Source: Salinivenus lutea
GTDB taxonomy: Bacteria; Bacteroidota; Rhodothermia; Rhodothermales; Salinibacteraceae
Length of the DNA stretch: 64,000 bases
Direction: 5' to 3'
Assembly (NCBI GenBank): GCA_002894685.1
Contig: NCRC01000011.1
Coordinates: forward strand, 1 to 64,000
Under the pieces are notes generated by a model. That model saw nothing but the letters and a program-made list of their open reading frames with translations, searched no databases and had not been told where the DNA came from. Position numbers and translations under genes: made by a program. Below, one piece after another: positions 24,669-32,407 of this stretch; within the stretch, counting starts at the first letter, position 1; the number at the start of each line of letters is the position of its first letter.

Positions 24669-27600
24669 ATGGACATTGCCAAGGCAGCCATTGAGAACCG
24701 GACGCTGACGTACGTCACCACGTTGCTCGTGGTGGTGGGGGGCGTCATCGCGTTCCTGAACCTGGGGCGCCTGGAAGACCCGCAGTTCACCATCAAGCGG
24801 GCCCTCGTGGTGACCCAGTATCCCGGGGCGACAGCCCACGAGGTGGAGGAGGAGGTGTCCGACCCCCTCGAAGAGGCCGTCCAAGAAATGGGAAAGGTCA
24901 AGGAGATCAAGTCTCGCTCCAGTCGCGGGCGCTCTACGCTGGAGGTCGAGATGAAGAGCACCATCATCGGGGACGCGGTGACGCAGGCGTTCGACGACCT
25001 GCGCGACAAGGTCAACGACGCTCAGCGACGGCTGCCGCCCGGAGCGGGCCCGTCCGCCGTGGAGGACGACTTCGGGGACGTATACGGCATCTTCATGGCC
25101 ATTACTGGGGAGGGCTACAGCAAGCAGGAGTTAGAAGACCATGCGGAAGACCTGAAGCGGGAGCTGGTACAGGTTCAAAACGTCGCAAAAGTCCGGATTT
25201 TTGCGGACCGGCAGGAGGTCATCTACGTCGAGCCGAACCGCGACCGGCTGTCGAACCTGGGGATTCCCGTCGACCGGATCGCGGGGAAACTGCGCACGCA
25301 GAACATCGTCGTCGATGCCGGGCGTGTGCGGGTGGGGGACAGCCACATTTCCGTGCGTCCGTCGGGGGCGACGGCGTCCGTGGACGACTTGCGGTCGATC
25401 TTGATCGCGAGCCAGGGGGGGCGTCAAATCTTTCTGGAAGACATCGCCACGGTGCGCCGCGGCTACGCCGATCCCCCGAGCGCACTCATGCGGTACGACG
25501 GGCAGCCGGCGATCGGCCTCGGCGTGTCGACCGTCGACGGGGGCAACGTCGTCACGATGGGGCGAGCCGTGCAGGATCGGCTCGACGACCTGAAGGCCGA
25601 TCGTCCCCTGGGCATCGAGTACAACTACATCAACTTCCAGGCCGACGACGTGAGCGAGGCGGTCAGCGGCTTTGTCTGGAATCTGATCACCGCCATCGCG
25701 ATCGTCATTGTCGTGCTGTTGCTGGCGATGGGGTGGCGCAGCGGGCTCCTGATGGGGTTTGTGCTGGCCGTCACCGTCCTCGGCACCTTCATCCTGATGT
25801 ACGCGACGGACGTGGTGCTGCAGCGGATCTCGCTGGGCGCGCTGATCATCGCGCTTGGCATGCTCGTCGACAACGCCGTGGTCATCGTGGACGGCATCCT
25901 GACGCGCCTCAAAGAGGGCCGCGGGCGGGTGGAGGCCGCGTCGGAGATTGTGGAGCAGACGAAGTGGCCGCTCTTCGGGGCGACGGCCGTGGCCATCCTG
26001 GGCTTTGCGGCCATCGGCACCTCCTCCGACAGCAGCGGGGAGTTTCTGGGGTCGCTGTTCCTCGTGATCCTCTACTCGCTGTCGCTGAGCTGGGTGTTCT
26101 CCATCACGCTCGCGCCGCTCCTGGGGGTCGACTTTCTGCAAAAGCCCGACCCGGACGAGGAAGTCGAGAGCGCCCACGACGGGCCGGTCTACACCGTATA
26201 CCGCCGCCTGCTCCAGGGCGCGATCAACTACCGGTGGGCGACGGTGGCGATCATCACGGTGCTTATGGGCGTGTCGCTGTGGGGCGCCGGGTCCGTCAAG
26301 CAGAGCTTCTTCCCCGACTCCACGCGCCCGCAGTTCCTTGTGGACGTGTGGATGCCGCAGGGCACGCACATCCGCACGACCGAGGCCGCGGTGAAGGAAG
26401 CGGAGCAGTACGTGCAGGAGCTCGACGCCGTCACCCACGTCAGCTCGGTTGTGGGGCAGGGCGCCCTTCGGTTTGTGCTGCCCTACAGCCCGGAACGGCA
26501 AAACGCGTCCTACGGGCAGCTCATCGTGGATGTCGACGACTGGCGGAAGATCGCCGGCCTCAAAGACTCGGTGGACGCCCGTCTCTCGGAGATGCTTCCG
26601 CGGGCCAACGTGTACGCCTTTCCGTTCGTCTTTGGCCCAGGGGGCGGCACCGGACGCATTCAGGCGCGCATCAGCGGCCCCAACCCTGACACGCTGCGCG
26701 CCATTGCCCAGCGCGTGGAGGGCATCTTCCGGTCGGACGACAACACCAAGGCCGTGCGCAACAACTGGCGAAACCGCGTGGAAGTGATGCAGCCGCAGGT
26801 GGCCGAGGACGCGGCGAGCGCTCTTGGAGTGACGCGTCCCGATGTGGCCCGGGCCGTCCAGCGCACCTTTGAGGGCACCCGGATGGGCGTGTACCGCGAA
26901 GGAACCGATCTGCTGCCCGTCACGATGCGGGCCCCGTCCGAGGAGCGGGCCCAGGCCAGCAACATAAAGAATACCCAGGTGTGGAGCCCCGTGGCGAGCG
27001 AGTACGTCCCGATTCGGCAGGTCGTCTCCACGTTCGAGACCGGCTTTGAGGACGGCATTGTGTGGCGGTACAAGCGGTCCCCGACCGTGAGTGTGTACGC
27101 CGACCCGATTTCGGGAACGGCGACCTCGGTCTTCCAGCGAGTGCGGCCGTCGGTGGAGGAGCTCTCTTTGCCCCGAGGGTACGAGATCGAGTGGGGCGGG
27201 CAGTACGAGAACTCGAACGAGGCCAATGCCTCGCTCTTTTCGGCCGTCCCGATCTTCTTCGTGCTGATGGTGCTGATTACGGTGGCGCTCTTCAACGCCC
27301 TCCGACAGCCGTTCATCATTTGGCTCACCGTGCCCCTGGCCCTAATCGGCGTCGTGGCGGGCCTGCTTGCCACGGGGGCGGCCTTCGGGTTTACCGCGCT
27401 GCTGGGCTTTCTGAGTCTGTCGGGCTTGCTCATCAAAAACGCCGTGGTCGTGATCGACGAAATTGAGATCTGGAAGCAAGAGGCCCCGCTTTATCAGGCC
27501 ATTGTGGGGGCGAGCGTCGTGCGGCTGCGCCCGGTCATGATGGCGTCAATTACGACGGCCCTGGGCATGATTCCGCTCTTCACCGACGCGTTCTTCGTGG

Positions 27601-27719
27601 CCATGGCCGTGACCATCACGTCCGGGCTTCTCTTTGCCACGGTGCTTACGATGATTGTGGTGCCGGTCCTTTATGCCATTCTCTTCGGCGTCGAGCGCCT
27701 GCCGTATTCGGAGGGCTAG
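24669..27719 (+). CDS. RND efflux pump, HAE1-like
   Basis: A 1016-residue inner-membrane pump with 12 predicted helices and two large periplasmic loops. The N-terminus (MDIAKAAIENRTLTYVTTLL) and EEEVSDPLEEAVQEMGKVKE are typical. The helix-4 proton-relay motif reads GMLVDNAVVIVDG, so the usual Asp-Asp pair is Asp-Asn. The FFVLMVLITVALFNALRQPF and SGLLIKNAVVVIDEIE segments match helices 9-11 with the relay region. Such pumps export hydrophobic drugs, bile salts or lipids. It belongs to the branch near VexF/MdtB-like 'efflux RND permease' proteins rather than AcrB itself. Confidence 0.93.
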   Translation: MDIAKAAIENRTLTYVTTLLVVVGGVIAFLNLGRLEDPQFTIKRALVVTQYPGATAHEVEEEVSDPLEEAVQEMGKVKEIKSRSSRGRSTLEVEMKSTIIGDAVTQAFDDLRDKVNDAQRRLPPGAGPSAVEDDFGDVYGIFMAITGEGYSKQELEDHAEDLKRELVQVQNVAKVRIFADRQEVIYVEPNRDRLSNLGIPVDRIAGKLRTQNIVVDAGRVRVGDSHISVRPSGATASVDDLRSILIASQGGRQIFLEDIATVRRGYADPPSALMRYDGQPAIGLGVSTVDGGNVVTMGRAVQDRLDDLKADRPLGIEYNYINFQADDVSEAVSGFVWNLITAIAIVIVVLLLAMGWRSGLLMGFVLAVTVLGTFILMYATDVVLQRISLGALIIALGMLVDNAVVIVDGILTRLKEGRGRVEAASEIVEQTKWPLFGATAVAILGFAAIGTSSDSSGEFLGSLFLVILYSLSLSWVFSITLAPLLGVDFLQKPDPDEEVESAHDGPVYTVYRRLLQGAINYRWATVAIITVLMGVSLWGAGSVKQSFFPDSTRPQFLVDVWMPQGTHIRTTEAAVKEAEQYVQELDAVTHVSSVVGQGALRFVLPYSPERQNASYGQLIVDVDDWRKIAGLKDSVDARLSEMLPRANVYAFPFVFGPGGGTGRIQARISGPNPDTLRAIAQRVEGIFRSDDNTKAVRNNWRNRVEVMQPQVAEDAASALGVTRPDVARAVQRTFEGTRMGVYREGTDLLPVTMRAPSEERAQASNIKNTQVWSPVASEYVPIRQVVSTFETGFEDGIVWRYKRSPTVSVYADPISGTATSVFQRVRPSVEELSLPRGYEIEWGGQYENSNEANASLFSAVPIFFVLMVLITVALFNALRQPFIIWLTVPLALIGVVAGLLATGAAFGFTALLGFLSLSGLLIKNAVVVIDEIEIWKQEAPLYQAIVGASVVRLRPVMMASITTALGMIPLFTDAFFVAMAVTITSGLLFATVLTMIVVPVLYAILFGVERLPYSEG

Positions 27720-28126
27720 CCGGGAACGCATGGGGCGCTGGGCGCGGTCACCTTCTTTGTCCTCACGCGCCCCCTTGGCCTCCTGCTCGGTGGGGTCGTC
27801 GCCGGGATATTCGCCACGAGCGGACGAGGGCGTGCGGGAAGCAGGTCCAAACGCTGGCGGAATGCTCCACGGGAGGGGGAGCTCTGCCCATCCGACGCAG
27901 CGTCGTTGGACGTGTATTGCTGTTCAGGAGGCGCTCCCGAAAGTGCCGAGTAGTCACCGGGATTTCGGTCTCGTGGTTCTTGCAGGTGAGGGATGAAGAA
28001 GTATGAGAATTGGTGTCTCTTCGGTATCGGCGCTATGTTAGGAACCCGTCGATTGGGAGTCTTCGTCAGCGAGGAATCGCATACCCTTCAACTGAATCTG
28101 AATGCATGTCCGTGTGCTGAATAGAG
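27720..28126. other. Intergenic region with a membrane-helix relic
   Basis: Immediately after the pump stop, the same frame reads GALGAVTFFVLTRPLGLLLG and GVVAGIFATSGRGRAG (27732-27830), a convincing membrane helix without a start codon. It is probably the remnant of a small membrane protein. The rest, up to the low-GC gene at 28127, shows falling GC content and no gene. Confidence 0.4.
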
Positions 28127-29254
28127 ATGGATGAATTAGGAGTTGTAAAGCATGTCCATCGTTTCCTCGAAAACACCGATTTCCAGAACCAGCGTGTAGC
28201 ACAGCTCTACACGGATGCCCACCACACGCTTCTCGGTGAAAAGGAGCTACGTCCGTACCAACGTTTTACGCTAGAACTAGGAGATCGCGTAGCCCATCCT
28301 GATCTTGTGGCTCAACTTGATGATGGGGAAACTCTGCTCGCGGTGGAAGCGAAGGGGACCAGTGGAATTACGAGAGGTTTAGCTCAAGCGCAGCAGTATC
28401 AAGAGGGCTTCCATCTCAGTTTTTTGGCGACCGACGCGTCAGCCCTGGGCTCCTCAACCGAGCGCTTCGCGCGCCGGGAAAATGTCGGATTGATTACTGT
28501 TCAGGAAGACGTTCGGGTAGTGCACTGGCCACTGCCTAAGCAACCCTGGCGCGATCCGGCACGTGCCATCCTCAGACAGATGGAAGCCGCTGGGGAGGTT
28601 TCTAGTCAGAACACGTTTCTGTATAATCTCCCCACCCACTATTTGGCTTGGGCTATCGCCTTGGAACCAGATAAATGGTACGATCAGAAGGACCTCCCGG
28701 ACGAGATTGAAAGGTACCCAATGCCGGCGGAGTGGATGGGTGCACTCAGGGGAGCACGTAAACTCGGATTAATCGAAGAGGGTGGGAACAGGGTTCGACT
28801 CACTCCTACTGGAGAGGCTGTTCAGGATATCTTGGGTACGTCGGTAGAAGAGTGGGCTGAGGTGCACGAGAGAGCGAAGCATAAACCTCTTGTTGATTTC
28901 AAGCCACAGGCCGCTGCTGCTCTCCGATTGCTGATTATGCAGGACTCCATGACTCGACTGATTATCAAGGGGCTTCGCCAGTTCTCTGACCAGCGTGCTT
29001 CGTTTGATGAATTAGCGCGGAAATGTAGCGAAATAGATTACGATCGTAGTTCGGTTCTATTCTTTGTTCCAGAAAAAATAGAGGATATAACAAATAGAAA
29101 AGCAGAAATAGAGCGGGAAAAAGTATCGGATAATCATCTCAGGTCAACCACATCGTATCAGTTCAAGAGCGTACTTAAGCACACAGGAGTGATTGAGGAT
29201 ACGGGGCTTGGGAAAGGTAAAAAGCCGGAAGATGACATTTGGGTGCTTCGATAA
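28127..29254 (+). CDS. PD-(D/E)XK nuclease-like protein, probably acquired
   Basis: A 375-residue protein. Residues 58-76 carry the restriction-endonuclease-like core: PDLVAQLDDGETLLAVEAKG, giving D59 and E74-x-K76, with a preceding Gln-rich helix. The rest has a winged-helix-like middle (EWMGALRGARKLGLIEEGGN, VRLTPTGEAVQDILG) and a C-terminal lysine-rich part. Codon use and base content are AT-richer than the efflux genes before it, a sign of transfer. No partner gene adjoins it. Candidate defence or mobile-element nuclease; alternatively a DNA-binding protein with a non-catalytic fold. Confidence 0.65.
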   Translation: MDELGVVKHVHRFLENTDFQNQRVAQLYTDAHHTLLGEKELRPYQRFTLELGDRVAHPDLVAQLDDGETLLAVEAKGTSGITRGLAQAQQYQEGFHLSFLATDASALGSSTERFARRENVGLITVQEDVRVVHWPLPKQPWRDPARAILRQMEAAGEVSSQNTFLYNLPTHYLAWAIALEPDKWYDQKDLPDEIERYPMPAEWMGALRGARKLGLIEEGGNRVRLTPTGEAVQDILGTSVEEWAEVHERAKHKPLVDFKPQAAAALRLLIMQDSMTRLIIKGLRQFSDQRASFDELARKCSEIDYDRSSVLFFVPEKIEDITNRKAEIEREKVSDNHLRSTTSYQFKSVLKHTGVIEDTGLGKGKKPEDDIWVLR

Positions 29255-29561
29255 AATGAAGGTTCTCTGTATCGAGCAGATTAGTAAATGAATTTCTTCC
29301 TGTCATCGCCCCTCCCCGACAATCTTCAAGATCGAAAGATTCCCTCCATCTTGTGTGAGCAGTTGAACTGGGATCCATCGTCCCTTCTCTACGGGATGAT
29401 TCGACGCGCTTCCACCCCGAGGTCTAAGCGTGCCGAGGCAGTGATACTAAGCGTGCCGAGGCAGTGATAAAAGACTCCTCGCTGATGGGCGTGATACAGG
29501 ACAGCTTATCCTCCTCCACTCTTGGCCGATGGCAATACTCTTGCTAGCAGGAGATAGGGCC
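29255..29561. other. Gene-poor spacer
   Basis: No gene was identified between the nuclease-like gene and the small frame at 29562. It contains the 23-base tandem duplication at 29424-29469. Confidence 0.5.
29424..29469. repeat. Two perfect tandem copies of a 23-base unit
   Basis: The unit begins CTAAGCGTGCCGAGG and ends CAGTGATA; copy 1 is 29424-29446 and copy 2 is 29447-29469. Only two copies exist, so a recent duplication is the simplest reading. It is far too short and unspaced for CRISPR. Confidence 0.8.
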
Positions 29562-29678
29562 ATGTTTCTCGAACTACAGGCTGCTACGCCCGAAGCGTTT
29601 GTGCTTCGGTTCGTCGTGCTTGGAATGACGGTTGGCTGGATCGTCCGTATTTTGCAAGATAAGGACCAAGTCCTGTGA
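29562..29678 (+). CDS. Small membrane peptide, 38 residues
   Basis: The frame reads MFLELQAATPEAFVLRFVVL then GMTVGWIVRILQDKDQVL. One hydrophobic helix is followed by a charged tail. An AGGAG box lies 9-13 bases before the ATG, unusual for this window and a point in favour of translation. No homologue was recognised. It could be a membrane toxin-like or regulatory peptide, but the length gives little power. Confidence 0.4.
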   Translation: MFLELQAATPEAFVLRFVVLGMTVGWIVRILQDKDQVL

Positions 29679-29777
29679 TCTGTTTACTACCAGATGTCGA
29701 TGGGCGGGGACAGAAGGTTGATCCGCATCAAGGGATTTGCGAAAAAGGGGCAAGTCAGCTCTCAGCGGTAGACGTAG

Positions 29778-29932
29778 AAAAAGCCCGCCTGAGAGCTGAT
29801 CTCAAGCGGGCTGTGAATGGTGCCCGAGATGGGATTCGTGCAAAACGCAACCTGCGAGAAGTCCCGGGAATTGTCGAGATATCGGCCTTAATAGCCGTTG
29901 AAGGCGAAAATACTGTGTTGCGCGTCGGAGCT
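29778..29932 (-). ncRNA. Candidate ncRNA, copy B of a two-copy family
   Basis: On the minus strand a strong promoter (TTGAGT at 29962-29967, 17-base spacer, TATAAC at 29939-29944) predicts a start near 29932. The RNA would end about 155 bases later at a perfect hairpin (AGCCCGC 29782-29788 with GCGGGCT 29806-29812, inner TGAGA/TCTCA) followed by TTTTT. Bases 29820-29902 match copy A at 10823-10905 at about 59 of 83 positions. No minus-strand gene follows, so here it must act as a free RNA if transcribed. A plus-strand frame of 139 codons overlaps it but does not look like a protein. Confidence 0.62.
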
Positions 29933-30102
29933 GGTTGGGTTATAGAGGAAAACTTATGGGAACTCAAAGCTGACAGTAACCCTGACAGCTGGGCTGTCGT
30001 CAATCGGGAGGTTAAAACTCTCGTATGGAGTTCTAAGAGACTGTTTGGTAACTACCGAACTGGCCAAATCAGCATACTGAATGCGGCAATCTGAACCATT
30101 GC

Positions 30103-30365
30103 TCAGCTGACCTCCGGTAGTTGTTTATAGTCTTTGCTGAGACGACGGGAACCCCGAACCACGCGAAGGTTCGCTCGATGATCCAGCGTTTCGAGAGCAC
30201 AGCAAAGCCGTGAGCAGAAGAATCCCGCCGCACAAACTTGCAGGCCCATCCGAACACTTGGCTCAAGAGTCCAGAGGGTTCGGTTGCCAGAGAAAGACGT
30301 GTAGAGGATAGCGAGGCCTGAGAGAAGCTACGCTCTGGATAGATATTCGGTGGGAGAGTCCCCAC
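30103..30365 (-). pseudogene. IS5-type transposase C-terminal relic
   Basis: The frame ending here contains FAVLSKRWIIERTFAWFG, the C-terminal signature of IS5-group DDE transposases (usual form LPKRWVVERTFAWLG). After AWFG the correct continuation SRRLSKDYKQLPEVS is found one base away, ending at a TGA at 30103-30105. The N-terminal two thirds and the catalytic Asp residues are missing. No terminal inverted repeats were found. Confidence 0.75.
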
Positions 30366-30467
30366 TTGTCTTGAAAACTATATACCTAGTCGTCTTATTA
30401 TAGGATATAAGACTTCTTGCTAAGCACTCTCAGGGCTTGGCTTCTTGGATCACTTCAGGCTTGACCC

Positions 30468-31064
30468 ATGACCAAGACCGAAGAAGTTCTCCGGCTTGCC
30501 CGCCAGAAAGGTGTGGTCCAGGCAAGCGATCTGAAAGAAAAGGGACTGCCCCCACGCTACCTCTCTCGGCTCGCCAACCGTGGAAAGCTTCAGCGGGAGG
30601 GGAGGGGCCTGTATCGCCATCCGGAGGCCCCCCTGACCGAGCACCACAGCCTGGCCCTGGTCGCTGCACGGTATTCGAGCGTCGTTATCTGTCTTCTTTC
30701 TGCGCTCCAGTTCCACGAGTTGACCACTCAGATGCCCCGCAGAGTCTGGGTGGCGCGGGAGAAGGGAGACTGGGACCCGGAAGCGAGCCCGACGAACATT
30801 GAGGTTGTTCACATGTCGGATCTGAGTTTCACGGAGGGGGCTGAAGCTCACGACGTGGAAGGGATCCCCGTGCGGGTCTTCAGCCCAGCCAAGACCGTAG
30901 CCGATTGCTTCAAGTTTCGAGGGAAGGTCGGCCTATCGGTTGCCATCGAGGCCCTTAGGGACTACGTGCGGTCCGGCGCGGGTCCAATCGAGGAGCTGTA
31001 TCACTTTGCGGAGATCTGTCGGGTGCGGTCGGTGATGCGCCCATACATCGAGGCGACCGTGTAG
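30468..31064 (+). CDS. AbiEi-type antitoxin
   Basis: A 198-residue protein. The N-terminal winged helix (EVLRLARQKGVVQASDLKEK, GLPPRYLSRLANRGKLQREG, RGLYRHPEAP) and the C-terminal domain with HHSLALVAARYSSVVICLLS and VRVFSPAKTVADCFKFRGKV match AbiEi/COG5340. In type IV systems this protein represses the operon and counteracts the nucleotidyltransferase toxin. The toxin gene follows after 44 bases on the same strand. It starts a GC-rich block directly after the IS relic. Confidence 0.9.
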   Translation: MTKTEEVLRLARQKGVVQASDLKEKGLPPRYLSRLANRGKLQREGRGLYRHPEAPLTEHHSLALVAARYSSVVICLLSALQFHELTTQMPRRVWVAREKGDWDPEASPTNIEVVHMSDLSFTEGAEAHDVEGIPVRVFSPAKTVADCFKFRGKVGLSVAIEALRDYVRSGAGPIEELYHFAEICRVRSVMRPYIEATV

Positions 31065-31108
31065 CATTCCGGTCTCTTTTCCATTCAGACGATTTCCAGT
31101 TCTCTCGA

Positions 31109-32029
31109 ATGAGCTCCCCCGTCGCACAATCAGTTCGGGATCGTCTCCTCAACCGCAAGAGGGAAACGGGAGAGGAATATCAGGTGCTTCTTACTCGATT
31201 TGCGCTGGAACGGCTACTGTACCGACTTTCTCAACTTCCAGAGGCAGACGACTTTGTGCTCAAGGGGGCATTTGCCTTCCTTGTCTGGGAGGGAACGCTT
31301 GGGCGTCAAACTCGAGATATTGATCTCTTAGGAAGCGGGCCTCCTGAGGCCGACCGCCTTAAGGAGATCCTACTCCGGGCTTGTCGTGTAGAGGTGCCAG
31401 ACGACGGCGTCGAATATGAGAACGAGAGCCTCGAAGTTCAGCGTATTCGCGAGGGAGTTGAATACGAGGGGCTAAGGGCGAACCTGTATGCTCGCATCGG
31501 ATCTGCGCGTCTTCGGCTCCAGGTAGATGTTGGGTTCGGAGACGCCGTCCAGCCGCCACCTAAGCGAGAAGTGTTTCCGGGACTTCTAGACTTCCCAGAG
31601 CCTGAAATAAAGACCTACAGTCCAGAACCCGTGGTTGCGGAGAAGCTGCACGCGATGGTGCGGTATGGCCGGGCCAACACGAGAATGAAGGATTTCTACG
31701 ACATCTGGCGCATCAGTAAAACAGCTGATCTCGACGGGCCTCTCCTCACTTCTGCAGTGCAGGCCACCTTTCGCCGGCGAGAGACAGCGATTCCTCAAGA
31801 GGTGCCGGTTGCCCTCACGGAGAAGTTTGCAGAGGAGCCTGGCAAAGAGCGTCAATGGGAGGCCTTTTCGGGCCAAGTGGGAGGGGAGAGGGGAAGCTTA
31901 GAATCTGAGACCTTGCGAACCGTGATTTCGGACCTCCGAAAATTTCTCCTTCCCGTCCTCCGTGCCGCAAAAGGGGAAGCACCTCCACCCGGCATATGGC
32001 TCAGAGGAGGTCTCTGGGAATCGAGTTAG
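31109..32029 (+). CDS. AbiEii-type nucleotidyltransferase toxin
   Basis: A 306-residue DUF1814/AbiEii protein. FVLKGAFAFLVWEGTLGRQT followed by RDIDLLG gives the polymerase-beta-like motif with D70 and D72. PEPVVAEKLHAMVRYGRANT and RMKDFYDIW are the family's C-terminal signatures. AbiEii-type toxins transfer nucleotides to RNA (tRNA in studied cases) and give abortive infection or maintenance of mobile DNA. All key residues are present, so the pair is probably functional. The C-terminus after 240 is acidic and less conserved. Confidence 0.92.
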   Translation: MSSPVAQSVRDRLLNRKRETGEEYQVLLTRFALERLLYRLSQLPEADDFVLKGAFAFLVWEGTLGRQTRDIDLLGSGPPEADRLKEILLRACRVEVPDDGVEYENESLEVQRIREGVEYEGLRANLYARIGSARLRLQVDVGFGDAVQPPPKREVFPGLLDFPEPEIKTYSPEPVVAEKLHAMVRYGRANTRMKDFYDIWRISKTADLDGPLLTSAVQATFRRRETAIPQEVPVALTEKFAEEPGKERQWEAFSGQVGGERGSLESETLRTVISDLRKFLLPVLRAAKGEAPPPGIWLRGGLWESS

Positions 32030-32407
32030 TGTAGGGGCGAACTTCTAGGAGACTGTTTTCAAGGGGGCTCATTAGAATACTCCTTCAGAAGACACGCCTC
32101 CTGAGTTGCACGTTGCTTCTCGTCGGATGCAGGGAAATGCAGGGATCAGTCGCACGTGGAAGGCTTTCGCTCACTCTCCACAGCAGTGCTCACTGGGTTA
32201 TTGCAGTAGAATGACGAGAGATGTGTAGTCTACTCCAAGGAAGCCTGGAACGCTCGAAGAGAACGACTTCGAGGAGCTGTCCTCGAACTATACGCTGTAC
32301 GGGGTCATTTAGAGTATAAACGGTCCCTACAAGGAAAAGCTGTGTTAGGGGCGTTGCGTCAGGAGCCGAGCTCAGCCCGATCCAGTGACAAACTCGCACC
32401 CAACGAC
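32030..32407. other. Intergenic spacer upstream of the core-binding protein
   Basis: About 380 bases with no gene recognised. No terminator hairpin after the AbiE pair was found by eye. A promoter for the gene at 32408 is expected in the AT-richer part (32290-32340), where I see TATACG and TATAAA but cannot place a matching -35. Confidence 0.4.

Noticed and set aside
29675-30094. A 139-codon plus-strand frame overlapping ncRNA copy B
   Set aside because: Its composition is not protein-like, and the conserved bases continue in a locus (10.8 kb) where this frame is not open.
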